Source: Alligator mississippiensis (Eukaryota; Chordata; Crocodylia; Alligatoridae). From it: DNA of 64,000 nucleotides. Below are positions 52,301 through 59,575 of this stretch, piece after piece; position 1 is the first letter of the stretch; the number at the start of each line of letters is the position of its first letter. Both the position numbers and the translations under genes were made by a program. A model generated the notes under the pieces. The model was not told where the DNA came from. It did not search any database and worked only from the letters and a program-made list of their open reading frames with translations. Location of the stretch: contig NC_081831.1 in assembly GCF_030867095.1 (NCBI RefSeq), positions 65,610,716 to 65,674,715 of the forward strand, in the 5' to 3' direction.

Positions 52301-52829
52301 AGGGGCTTAAAGCCAAGACCTTCCTGCTATACAGGTAGGATCCCCGTGTGGGCAGAGCAGTCTTCCCTGGCGCGACCAGGCGGTCAGTGTTTCCCTTGCT
52401 GGGCCAGCACAGACTAACACTTACCTGAGCCGAGAAGAGTTGGGGCAACTCATGAGAAAACAGGGCGGACTGTGGACCCATGTCCTGGCCCCGCCAACGC
52501 GGGCCGGGTTGAACCACCTGAGACAGCTCCCTGCTAACAAGAGCCAGGCTCCTTGGGCCTGGACGGACAGGTCAGTCGGACCCTACTGCGCATGTGTGGC
52601 TGCAGGTCTCCCCCCCCCTCCCCGCTCCCGCGCCAGCTCCAGGAGTCGCGGCATCCGCGCGGGGCGGAGGCCGAGGCGCGCTGCGGACACCCGGCCCCCA
52701 CTCACCGAGGCACAGCTCGCACACGTAGGCGTAGTAGGACCAGAGCACCACAGCGGTAATGAGCAGCACCGGCACCCAGGCGAGTGCCCGCTGGCCCCAG
52801 CGCAGCCCCCGCGACAGCGCCACCGCCAT
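28325..52829 (-). CDS. ZDHHC15: ZDHHC15, DHHC-type palmitoyltransferase (complete, 11 coding exons)
   Basis: Eleven - strand exons join in frame to 334 codons plus stop (human protein about 337): 52829-52706, 45768-45742, 43022-42928, 41747-41627, 39313-39244, 38772-38740, 37554-37434, 35431-35299, 34507-34381, 32834-32725 and 28368-28325. Membrane segments lie near residues 18-36, 51-70, 169-189 and 209-233. The Cys-rich domain holds [18 protein letters not shown] and the catalytic DHHC at about residues 152-155, followed by [16 protein letters not shown] TTxE-like STLE is near 239-242, and [10 protein letters not shown] is the aromatic-Asn PaCCT region. The end LAVEMET and the LLANEE block separate it from ZDHHC2 and ZDHHC20. 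The enzyme S-palmitoylates cytosolic cysteines at Golgi membranes by a Cys-acyl intermediate. All active-site residues are intact. Confidence 0.96.
29285..29405 (+). repeat. MIR-type SINE remnant
   Basis: It shows the MIR wording: ccccattttacagacaggaa, then ggacttgcccaatgtcacaa, then atccagctcctgtcccc. Confidence 0.6.
30725..31243 (-). other. 172-codon open frame of unknown status in ZDHHC15 intron 10
   Basis: An ATG-initiated frame with mixed composition and no obvious low complexity. It starts [15 protein letters not shown]. No domain, signal peptide or known family is recognised. No splice or promoter support is visible, and ZDHHC15 has no exon here in other species. Most likely a chance frame or a decayed sequence. 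Confidence 0.2.
32725..32834 (-). CDS. ZDHHC15: ZDHHC15 exon 10 (cytosolic tail)
   Basis: A 110-nt exon reading [20 protein letters not shown] then [17 protein letters not shown]. It is the acidic tail typical of ZDHHC15. Acceptor ..gtattttacag; the donor GTAGGG is followed by a G run. Confidence 0.93.
32835..34380 (-). other. ZDHHC15 intron 9
   Basis: 1.5 kb. It holds the 35-bp tandem duplication at 34214-34283; otherwise nothing recognised. Confidence 0.6.
34214..34283 (+). repeat. perfect 35-bp tandem duplication
   Basis: Two identical copies in a row, 34214-34248 and 34249-34283, beginning cacatgggaaaatatcagcc. The lack of any difference suggests a recent event. Confidence 0.95.
34381..34507 (-). 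CDS. ZDHHC15: ZDHHC15 exon 9 (TTxE-like and PaCCT region)
   Basis: A 127-nt exon reading [20 protein letters not shown] then [20 protein letters not shown] and FS. It supplies the conserved cytosolic segment after the last helix. Acceptor ..tccatag, donor GTACGT. Confidence 0.95.
34508..35298 (-). other. ZDHHC15 intron 8
   Basis: 791 bp, AT-rich; nothing recognised. Confidence 0.6.
35299..35431 (-). CDS. ZDHHC15: ZDHHC15 exon 8 (fourth membrane segment)
   Basis: A 133-nt exon reading [20 protein letters not shown] onward through the fourth membrane helix to [14 protein letters not shown] plus one base of Glu. Acceptor ..ccttcccag, donor GTAAGA. Confidence 0.96.
35432..37433 (-). other. ZDHHC15 intron 7
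   Basis: 2 kb. It contains a MIR-type remnant near 36180-36320; otherwise nothing recognised. Confidence 0.6.
36180..36320 (+). repeat. MIR-type SINE remnant
   Basis: Wording such as gaggctaagtgacttgacca then gcatcacacagtgaatcagc follows the MIR 3' half. Confidence 0.6.
37434..37554 (-). CDS. ZDHHC15: ZDHHC15 exon 7 (third membrane segment)
   Basis: A 121-nt exon beginning [20 protein letters not shown] and ending YFIKYWT. It completes the Cys-rich domain and encodes the third membrane helix. Acceptor ..ttctctag, donor GTAAGT. Confidence 0.96.
37555..38739 (-). other. ZDHHC15 intron 6
   Basis: 1.2 kb. No clear feature; about 38020-38170 has the look of a very old interspersed repeat. Confidence 0.5.
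38740..38772 (-). CDS. ZDHHC15: ZDHHC15 exon 6 (catalytic DHHC exon, 33 nt)
   Basis: A 33-nt exon that carries the active site, [11 protein letters not shown]. The codon shared with exon 5 is ATA (Ile) where human has Met. Acceptor ..ttcctgcag, donor GTATGT. Confidence 0.93.
38773..39243 (-). other. ZDHHC15 intron 5
   Basis: 471 bp; nothing recognised. Confidence 0.6.
39244..39313 (-). CDS. ZDHHC15: ZDHHC15 exon 5 (zinc-binding half of the Cys-rich domain)
   Basis: A 70-nt exon reading [20 protein letters not shown] then VCA and two bases of the next codon. The Cys/His residues bind the structural zincs. Acceptor ..atttcag, donor GTGAGT. Confidence 0.95.
39588..41010. mobile_element. hAT element, split by a second hAT
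   Basis: Left end CAGGGGTGAATCCAGGATTT and right end ..GGATCTGCCCCTG are inverted. The flanks gatatatg and gacatctg match at 6 of 8 positions. About 1.1 kb remains after removing the nested 306-bp element. No transposase frame is visible. Confidence 0.7.
40042..40347. mobile_element. nested hAT MITE with perfect 8-bp duplication
   Basis: Flanked by ccttaatg at 40034-40041 and 40348-40355. Termini CAGTGGTTCCCAATCTTT and ..GGTTGGGAATCTTTG are inverted and imperfect. The interior is rich in ctgcagac/ccaaccc words and contains a strong hairpin at 40148-40200. Confidence 0.85.
41627..41747 (-). CDS. ZDHHC15: ZDHHC15 exon 4
   Basis: A 121-nt exon reading [20 protein letters not shown] then [20 protein letters not shown] plus one base. 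It leads into the Cys-rich domain. The donor GGAG|GTCAGC has C at +3 and departs from the consensus; frame and family position still fix the junction. Confidence 0.92.
41748..42927 (-). other. ZDHHC15 intron 3
   Basis: 1.2 kb. MIR-type fragments occur at about 42010-42130 and 42235-42340; no exon seen. Confidence 0.55.
42010..42340 (+). repeat. MIR-type SINE remnants (two pieces)
   Basis: agcacttaccaggcatgttc with gccagacactgttctcaatt resembles the MIR 5' core. gtgaagtgacttgcccagag, 150 bp on, resembles the 3' half. Confidence 0.55.
42928..43022 (-). CDS. ZDHHC15: ZDHHC15 exon 3
   Basis: A 95-nt exon reading [20 protein letters not shown] then [12 protein letters not shown]. It is the second membrane segment followed by the conserved TYWKSxFTLP cytosolic start. 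Acceptor ..ctccaccag, donor GTAAGA. It ends on a codon boundary. Confidence 0.95.
43023..45741 (-). other. ZDHHC15 intron 2
   Basis: 2.7 kb. A possible MIR tail lies near 43660-43765 (ttagatcacctgacttccag). The block at 44700-45060 has the wording of an old interspersed repeat. No exon seen. Confidence 0.5.
45742..45768 (-). CDS. ZDHHC15: ZDHHC15 exon 2 (27-nt microexon)
   Basis: Only 27 nt, between ..tttcttttcag and GTAAGTG. With flanking bases it encodes VTLTNPVER, the lumenal loop between the first two membrane segments. Phase fits both neighbours, and exon size and position match the family, so I take it as real despite its length. Confidence 0.85.
47493..48023. mobile_element. Tigger/pogo-like element with TA target duplication
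   Basis: 531 bp. Left end CAGGCGGTCCTCAGACTTA and right end ..TTAAGTCAAGGACTGCCTG are inverted and flanked by TA. On the - strand, 47699-47920 holds a 73-codon frame ending in a Lys/Ser/Pro/Glu repeat ([18 protein letters not shown]). That may be a transposase remnant or chance. Confidence 0.8.
48420..49289 (+). mobile_element. CR1 LINE 3' fragment (reverse-transcriptase end)
   Basis: A 5'-truncated copy. The CR1 reverse-transcriptase words [20 protein letters not shown] and HFGRKN occur at 48541-48620. The C-terminal and 3' wording follows (gtgaggcctcttctggagta, ttggctgggatagtttagtc, ggactagat). Several frameshifts and stops make it inactive. Confidence 0.9.
49297..49500. mobile_element. 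hAT-like left terminus directly after CR1
   Basis: CAGTGGTTTTCAACCTTTTT is a common vertebrate hAT end. It begins just after the CR1 word ggactagat. The right end is not identified, so the extent is a guess. Confidence 0.4.
51111..51275. mobile_element. hAT MITE with perfect 8-bp duplication
   Basis: 165 bp. Termini CAGAGGTGGGCAA and ..TTTGCCCACCCCTG are inverted. atttaaag occurs on both sides (51103-51110 and 51276-51283). Confidence 0.9.
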
Positions 52830-53110
52830 GGCCGCGCGGGGCCCGGCCGCCTCGGGCATCCATTGAGCGGGGCTGGCAGGTGGGGGGTGGGGGGGGCAGT
52901 CGGGCTCGGCGCTCGATTGAGGAGCCTGGCGGCACAGCGACACCTAGCGGCGGCCGCGCTGCAACTGCTGCCCGTGGGGGAGACGCTGCTGCGCATGCGT
53001 GGAGGGCTCCTGCCCGTACCCGGGCAGCCCGTGCAAGCGGCAGCCGCGCTGGGCAGGGACCCGCACCGGGGGCGGAGGGGTGATCAGAGCCGCCCCTAGC
53101 TTGTCATGCA
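52590..53110 (-). promoter_or_regulatory. ZDHHC15: CpG-island promoter region of ZDHHC15
   Basis: A GC-rich block dense in CG dinucleotides around exon 1, in contrast to the AT-rich surroundings. I see no TATA box in a persuasive place. This is typical of a dispersed housekeeping-type promoter. Transcription probably starts a little above 52860. A CR1 element abuts the island at about 53.17 kb. Confidence 0.7.
52706..52829 (-). CDS. ZDHHC15: ZDHHC15 exon 1 (start codon, first membrane segment)
   Basis: The ATG at 52829 lies in a strong context (GCCATGG) and gives [20 protein letters not shown] followed by the first transmembrane segment and YVCELCL. The donor is GTGAGT at 52705. An in-frame ATG at 52859 would add MPEAAGPRAA but has a poor context (T at -3, C at +4). 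I chose the inner start, which also matches the family N-terminus (..MALSGGLR in human). Confidence 0.9.
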
Positions 53111-53169
53111 CGAAGCCACCGCTGCCTGGGGAGGTGCAACAGCGCTGGGCGCTGCAGGAAGGAAAGAAG

Positions 53170-53955
53170 CCACGGTTTTGTGTCTAGAGACAAACAAAAG
53201 GTTCAGCAAGCACCAGTGCAAAATCCTGTGCTCAAGGCGCAACAATCCCCTGTACCCGTGCAGGCGGGGGCGCGACTGGGTGGGCAGCGGATCTGCACAA
53301 AGGGAGCTGGGGGTGACAGTGGACAATAAGCTGGGTGTGAGCCAGCAGTGTGCCCTTGTTGCCAACAAGGCTAAAGGCATCTTGCGCTGCATTGGTAGCA
53401 GTGCTGCCAGCGGGTCAAGGGAAGGGATTATTCCCCTCTATTCAGCACTGGTGAGGCCACATCTGCAGTACTGCGCCCAGTTCTGGCCCCCCATGATGGA
53501 ACGGGTGTGGACAAATCGGAGAGGGTCCAATGCAGGGTAACACAAATGGTGTGGGGGCCAGGGGACATGACTTAGGAGGAAAGACTGAGGGAACTGGGCT
53601 GATTTAGACGAGAAAGAGGAGACAGAGGGGATTTAATGGCAGCCTTCCACTACCTGAAGGGGCATTCAAAAAAGAGGATGGAGCTGGATTGTTCTCAGTG
53701 GGGACAGATGACAGAACAAGAAGCAATTGCCTCAAGTTGTAGCAGGGGAGGTTTAGGTTGGATATTAGGGAAAACTTTCTTGCTAGGAGGATAGTAAAGC
53801 ACTGGAACAGGTTACCCAGAGAGGTTGTGGACTCTCTATCCTTGGAGGTTTTTAAGACCCAGCTAGACAAAGCCTTGGCTGGGATGAACTAGTTGGGACT
53901 GGTCCCGCTTTGAGCAGGGTTTTGGACTAGATGTGATATTTTTCTATGATTCCAG
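53170..53955 (+). mobile_element. CR1 LINE 3' fragment beside the ZDHHC15 promoter
   Basis: The + strand frame from 53106 includes CR1 reverse-transcriptase words: ELGVTVDNKLGVSQQCALVA, IIPLYSALVRPHLQYCAQFW. The 3' end has ggactagatgtgatattt and ttctatgattcc, the usual CR1 tail. Better preserved than the copy at 48.4 kb; still broken by stops. Confidence 0.9.
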
Positions 53956-55739
53956 AGTGAACAAACAGTCTGGCAGCAGCTCAGAGTATCCATTAGTCAC
54001 CCTGCAAATTAGAAAATTGTTTGCCAGCAACCTGTGGAGCTGCTGGGTCCTTTGCATAGTGTTTGACTTGGAAAAATCAGGCTTATTTGGACAGGTCTGT
54101 GGCTCAAGGTTTGGACTTGTAAGTCACTTCAAGACCCACCAGTAAGCATAGCGAGCATCCTCAAATCAAGGGCTTAGTGCTAATGATAGTGAAAGTTATT
54201 CAACAGCAATAAAAAACCCCACTAAGAGAAATTATAGAAAAACATTCCACAGTGCCCTGCGCTACTGCAGCAGTGTGCGAAGGATTAAGGTTATGATGTG
54301 GCATGACACAAAGGAGGCAGTAGGATTATAGCACAAAACCCTTAACCTTCAATGCCACTGCAAGGTTCCCTTTTTGACAATGACAGGGAAGAACCGAACA
54401 AACTATAGAAACAGACCTGATTTTGTGTTCTGAAAAGTGGTTCCTTCCTGTGGTCGTGGGAAAGCTTGCACAGCTGCTGCCTCTGATCTCTCTGTTCTGG
54501 AGATGAATGTTGTACTTCATGTCCAGGGCTGGCAACCCACCACCTTTCACCAGCCTTAAATTCACAAATGAATAACATTTTTTAAATTAATAATCGGAGA
54601 GAGATCTCTCTCTCACTGAAACATTATAAAATCATTCATATCAAATGTTAAGAAACATTTAATAATTAATTGCAAATATGAGAGGCACTCCAGGTTCATT
54701 GTACATTAAAGCAAGAAGGCAAAGTGTCCACTAGATAGCACTCAAGCACTGTAAAAGTAAACAGCAGTTTTCCCATGGGACTAGATTAATAGCACCACTA
54801 TTATTAAGGTTGAAACTAAATTGCTAACCGCAACAGCCATTTCTTTCCAAATGTCCAAAAAGCCACATACTAATGTGGATTGTCTTGAAAAGTAGTGTAT
54901 TATGTGGGGGTCTCAGCAAGGGATACTGATCCAAACATGAGGTCATTCATATAAGAGGCTCCCAAGATCCAGCTTCCCTAGAAATATAATGAGCTGTCAA
55001 CTTTGCAATTCTTGGATCTTTTTTATGCATATCTGGAGTTCAAACAATACCCTTCCACATACTGAATCACCCATAGGGACTGAAATTCAACCAGTGCTGA
55101 GCACCCACTGTCCTCTGAAGGATCAACATTTAACATGTTATTTGGGGCTAAGGTTGGCTCAACAATTTGTTTTGACCAGCCAAAAAGTGTCCTTTTGTAT
55201 TACTGGCCTGTTTGCAAGTTGCCTCACACCACCTTAAGCAGGTGGTCTAAGGGGACTTTTTGTGGCTATTGAACTTGAGTAGCCACCATATAATATATCA
55301 GCAAGCACTGATGGCTGTGTAAAACTGACGCTATGTAAAACTGATGGAGACTTGTATATGCTATGAATAATACATATATTTTCTTAATGTTTAAAATAAT
55401 AGATAATTAGAAGTATTGAGATGATATCATTTGCAGGAGTTATCAGTATGTAAAACTATATATTTTAATTTCTCCTTTAATTATACATGTACATCTTGCA
55501 AGCCTTGATAAAGAGATACTATTACTCAGATAGGTTCCTATTTTTGAACCATGAACCTCTATGTTATTAAAATTTGTTATCCTGTCCCATGTCTGAAATT
55601 CTTGGTGAAGTTAACATTTGTTTTAATGAAACCCCAGCTTTATAAAGACCTGGGATTCCCCTTGAGATTTGGTAATATTGGGATTTATCTGATTTTTCCA
55701 GCTCTCATCCTTGTTTAATCTGGAAGTTCAGAAGATTGG
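53956..55739. other. intergenic, no feature recognised
   Basis: 1.8 kb, AT-rich towards 55.4 kb. Short chance frames only. Confidence 0.55.
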
Positions 55740-56480
55740 TAGGTCAGAGGATCAGTAAATAACATTAACACATGAGATTACAGCTAATGGGATATTTTCA
55801 AGCTCTGTAAGGAAACTGGATTGTTGGTTTTGGCCAAACTTTCCTTTTCTTCCCCATTTTTCCATAATGTGTGAGACTCTGGGCAGGAAGGTGATATGGT
55901 CTGCAGGCAGATTATGTTCTTGTCTACCCTCCCAGTTGAAGGTATATGCCCAGCAGGGTCTGCTGAATTGCAGAAGAAAATGCGTCTTGTATAGATGGTG
56001 TTGGCACAAGAGCTTTGGTTTCTTCAACAATATGTTGGTATTATAGGATGGTTTCCCAAATCTAACAAAGATTGGGAAAGACATCTTTGGACACTGTCTG
56101 GCTAACCTGGTGAAGAGGGCTTTCAACTAGGTCCTATGGGAGAATGAGAAAGATGATAAAGGTTGGAATATAAGTCACATGAGGAGAGGTTGAAGAAACT
56201 GAATATGTTTGGTTTGGAGAAAAGGAAATAGAGAGCCACAATATAGTAGTGTTCAGATATTGGAAAAGCTACAATAAACAAGAGGAGTAACACCTGTTCT
56301 TCCTTACCACAGACAGCAGACAGATTAAATCTTAGAAAAAGACTAATTTACTATTAAAGCAATGGGTCAATGGAACAAGCAACTTAGGCAAGTTGTAGAA
56401 TCTCTTTCATTGGAAGTTTTCAAGAAGAGGCCAGATAGGCATTTATTTTTGATCAAGGAACCCTATGAATCTGTGATATG
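55740..56480 (+). mobile_element. internally deleted CR1-like LINE
   Basis: 55990-56130 (ctaacaaagattgggaaaga, ctggtgaagagggctttcaa) resembles the region before the CR1 reading frame. 56165-56480 (aggagaggttgaagaaactg, ggaagttttcaagaagaggc) is the CR1 3' part. The reverse-transcriptase body between them is absent. The 124-codon - strand frame at 55752-56126 is antisense to this and probably spurious. Confidence 0.5.
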
Positions 56481-56794
56481 CATTCTTCCATAATATAAAA
56501 GTGACCCCCTACATTATCACACATTCAGACATACAGCATGAAGACAATGTCATGATGCTGCTTTGCAAGGCATACAATCAATTCTGTAAGAGATTATGTG
56601 CCAAATCCTTAGCAGCACAGTTCCACTGCAGTCAGTTGTTCTGCACTGATTTGTACCAAGGACACGGCTCAATGAGCATAGGGTAAACTTTAGGTTTGGG
56701 TAGTTAGTAAGGATACCACTAATTTTAAAAACAAATTTAAATAAATTAATTTTCCCCTGAAAGGGTTCACAATGCACTTTCCCTTACAACATAG

Positions 56795-58130
56795 CAGGGA
56801 TAGGCAACCCCTGACACATGTGCCAATTAATGGCACATGGAGACATTTTCCTTGGCATGCCAGGAGTTCTGCGAGGAAATTGTTTTAAAAAATAGTTTTT
56901 TTAAGTTGCTGCTTCAGGCTCTCCAGAGCAGCCACAGGTCCCAGCGCTGCAGCAGGCACCAGGGGCAGAGTCAGGAGAGTACAGGCAGGGACGCTGGTTG
57001 CGCTCTGCTGACTGTGCCCTCTAGCCCAGTCCATTCCCTGGAGGGGAGCTGTGGGTAGGTGAGGTGAGGGCCTGGGCAGGCACTGTGGAGGGCTGCTGGA
57101 AGCCCCCTGAGTCTGGTGTGCTGCCCCAGCCACACAGCATCCTCTCGTGGATATGGCGGTTGTGGCCTATCCCCACAGAGTTGCGCGGGCTGGGCAGGGC
57201 CCCACCTCAGATGCCACTGGGCGCCCCCACCTGCCCACCTTGGCCTGAGTCTGCGGAGCCCCAGGGCAGCTCCATCCAGCTCCCGCTCTCCTCCTGGTGC
57301 CACCTTCCCAAGGGCCCAGCTGGGCCAGCCCACCCATGGCACTGCCTGGACCCTGCCCCTAGCACCTGGGCCCGGCACTCAGTACCCTGATGCTGCCCCA
57401 CCCGGGTAGGACGGGGCATCTGTCTGCCCGAGCCCTGGCCAGGCCCTTCCTCCCAGTCCTGGGCCTGGGCTCCTCCTGCTCTGGGACTGTGCCCTGGCAG
57501 CTGCTGCTGGAGCATTGCTGCCTCCTTCCGCTGAACACTGCTCTGGACCAGCAGGCCTGAGCTGCAGCCAGTAGCAGTAGGAGACATGGGTGGCGAGGGA
57601 CACACCTCCTTTCTCTCTTTCCTTTTTTTCTCTCTTTCTTTCTCTCTCCTCTTTTTCTTTCTTTCTTTCTTTCTTTTTTCTTCTTTTTCTTATCTTCCGT
57701 CTCCTTTTTTCTCTCTGCTTTTTTCTTTCTCTCCTCTTTGCTTTCTTTTTCTTACTTTACCTCTTTCTGTTGCTTCTGTCTCTCTCCTCTCCTTTTTTCT
57801 CTTTTTTCTTTCTCTTTCCCTCTTTTTCCTCTTCTTTTCTCTGTCATCACAACAAGTTTAACAAAAAAAGAATACACAAGAACAAAGGCAGAATATAGAG
57901 TTTTATTTACTGTCACCAGGTTTAGAATTTTTAGAAAGCCTTGTATTTACTCTAAAAAAAAAAAAAAAAAAGCAATATTTATGATTATTAACTATATCCA
58001 CATGCAGTGCATCTTGCCATGTACCCCCCCACCCTAGTTTTGTTTTTCTGGTATGCCAGCACTCTGGCACCTTACAAGGCAGACATTGTGGTTTTTACAG
58101 CACTCCGGCCAAAAATGTTGCCTACCCCTG
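56795..58130. mobile_element. composite hAT element with GC-rich core and pyrimidine tract
   Basis: Termini CAGGGATAGGCAACCC and ..GTTGCCTACCCCTG are inverted. Flanks caacatag and cactatag match at 6 of 8 positions. The interior consists of a GC-rich block (56920-57590), a CT/T-rich tract (57600-57850) and A18 (57954-57971). The two open frames in the tract are translated microsatellite. Confidence 0.75.
57600..57850 (+). repeat. pyrimidine (CT)-rich microsatellite
   Basis: About 250 bp of almost only C and T (cttt and ctct words) inside the hAT element. Open frames here encode only Ser/Phe/Leu runs. Confidence 0.95.
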
Positions 58131-58307
58131 CACTATAGTATCTCTACTACCATTACATTCAAGCCACTGGCTTATAATAATTTGAGTTGGAAATAACAGG
58201 CATTCAGAGGGCACAGCTCTATTGGCATGTTCCTGAGCAGACACACATTGTGTAGTGCAATTTGATTTTTCTTGCAACTTTTCCTGCCCTATACAATGTG
58301 TGTAGGG

Positions 58308-58645
58308 CAGGGGTGCTCAACCCCTAGCCCACAGGATAGCTCTGGCCTATGAAGCCATATCATCCAGTCCACATGGGCTCCCCACTTATCTGGAAATTTG
58401 GTGTTCGCGAGTGCTGGCAGTGTTAATTGCCACTCCCCTGATACCAAATTTCCAGACCCATGGGGGAGCCCTGCAGGCTGGATAATGTGACCCTGAGCAT
58501 TACGTTGCCCAAGTGCACAGCTGGATCCAAGCATGTGCAGCTGGATCTGGGCATGCAAGGTCTTACCCACAAACTGATCCTGTGCAGGATCCAGCACATG
58601 GACCAACCCTGCACCAATCATGGGCCAGAAGGTTGGGCACTATTG
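58308..58645. mobile_element. probable hAT element
   Basis: CAGGGGTGCTCAACC at the left and ..GGTTGGGCACTATTG at the right are imperfect inverted termini (about 11 of 15). The interior contains a partial hairpin around ctggaaatttggt. No target duplication recognised. Confidence 0.5.
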
Positions 58646-59494
58646 TCTCAAGGTATTACAGAACAAATGAAAAAGCAGCCATTAGCAGACAAATTTTGTC
58701 TCATAACATTTTAAGTGTGGTCACTCTGTATCCAATTGGAAAGAACCAGTTAATAGCATCAGACCATGAGAGGGTGCTGGAGTCCACACAATATCACTCA
58801 GTCAGAGCTGGCTGCTCCCTTGTAAAACATGAAAGTGAAATTTGCGGTTTTCAGTGGTGGTAGGTACAATAAAATAAATCCGAGGAGATGAAAAAGGCCA
58901 CCTGTTCTATCATGCTTTATAAAATTTGTACCCTTTCCCAGTTATTGTTCTCAGAACATTTTTTCCCATGATTGTTCTCTTCATTCATTCCCTGGGGGCG
59001 TAGGCAATCTCTTTAAAGACTCTTGCACTAGATACTTAGGTTGCAAAGTCAAGCACTTGAAAATCAGGATAAAGTTGTATGAAAAACCATACATTTGACA
59101 TTTCCTGACTTCTGAAAGCTTGACTCTGCAACCTAAATAATATTCTTTTAGGATACTTTCTGTATCTAATTTCCTATTCTTTTAAGGAAAAAGGGAGAAA
59201 CAAATGCTATTATGGATAATGGTAACAACCTTCCTTCTGCAAGACCTTTGGATTTGACTCTGCACTTTCAGCAGATTTCAACTTCTTGAACTACAGGACT
59301 ATGTTAGTTGACCACATCAGAAGGTTATTATTATACTAGGAAATGGACTGTGGGTGCAGGTGCTGGGTGTGTGATGGTTAAAATGAATCTACTCCGTTTC
59401 ACTGTCTTGTCTACGGGAAGTAGAAGACCCTGCCCATGTAGTACTTCCAGAGAGGGTTGAAATAGGTTATTGGGGAAATGTGCTGTGTCCAGAG

Positions 59495-59575
59495 GATTAT
59501 GGCGAAGAGGATTATCGGGGGCTGGACTCGATGACCTCCCAAGGTCCCTTCCAGCCCTAATGTCTATGAAAGCAC
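59495..59575 (+). mobile_element. CR1 LINE 3' tail fragment
   Basis: gggggctggactcgatgacc then tcccaaggtcccttccagcc and ctaatgtctatgaa is the canonical CR1 3' end. Nothing upstream is clearly CR1. Confidence 0.75.

Larger units (their letters stand above)
45769..52705 (-). other. ZDHHC15 intron 1
   Basis: 6.9 kb. It contains the Tigger-like element at 47493, the CR1 fragment at 48420, a hAT-like start at 49297 and the MITE at 51111. No additional coding exon recognised. Confidence 0.6.

Noticed and set aside
52440..53099. 219-codon + strand frame across the CpG island
   Set aside because: Antisense to ZDHHC15 exon 1 in sequence poor in stop codons; Arg/Pro/Ala-rich with no family.
53106..53540. 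144-codon + strand frame
   Set aside because: It is the reverse-transcriptase end of a CR1 LINE, not a host gene.
55752..56126. 124-codon - strand frame
   Set aside because: Antisense to a CR1-like fragment; no domain and no splice support.
57586..57898. Open frames of about 100 codons rich in Ser, Phe and Leu
   Set aside because: Translation of the CT-rich microsatellite.
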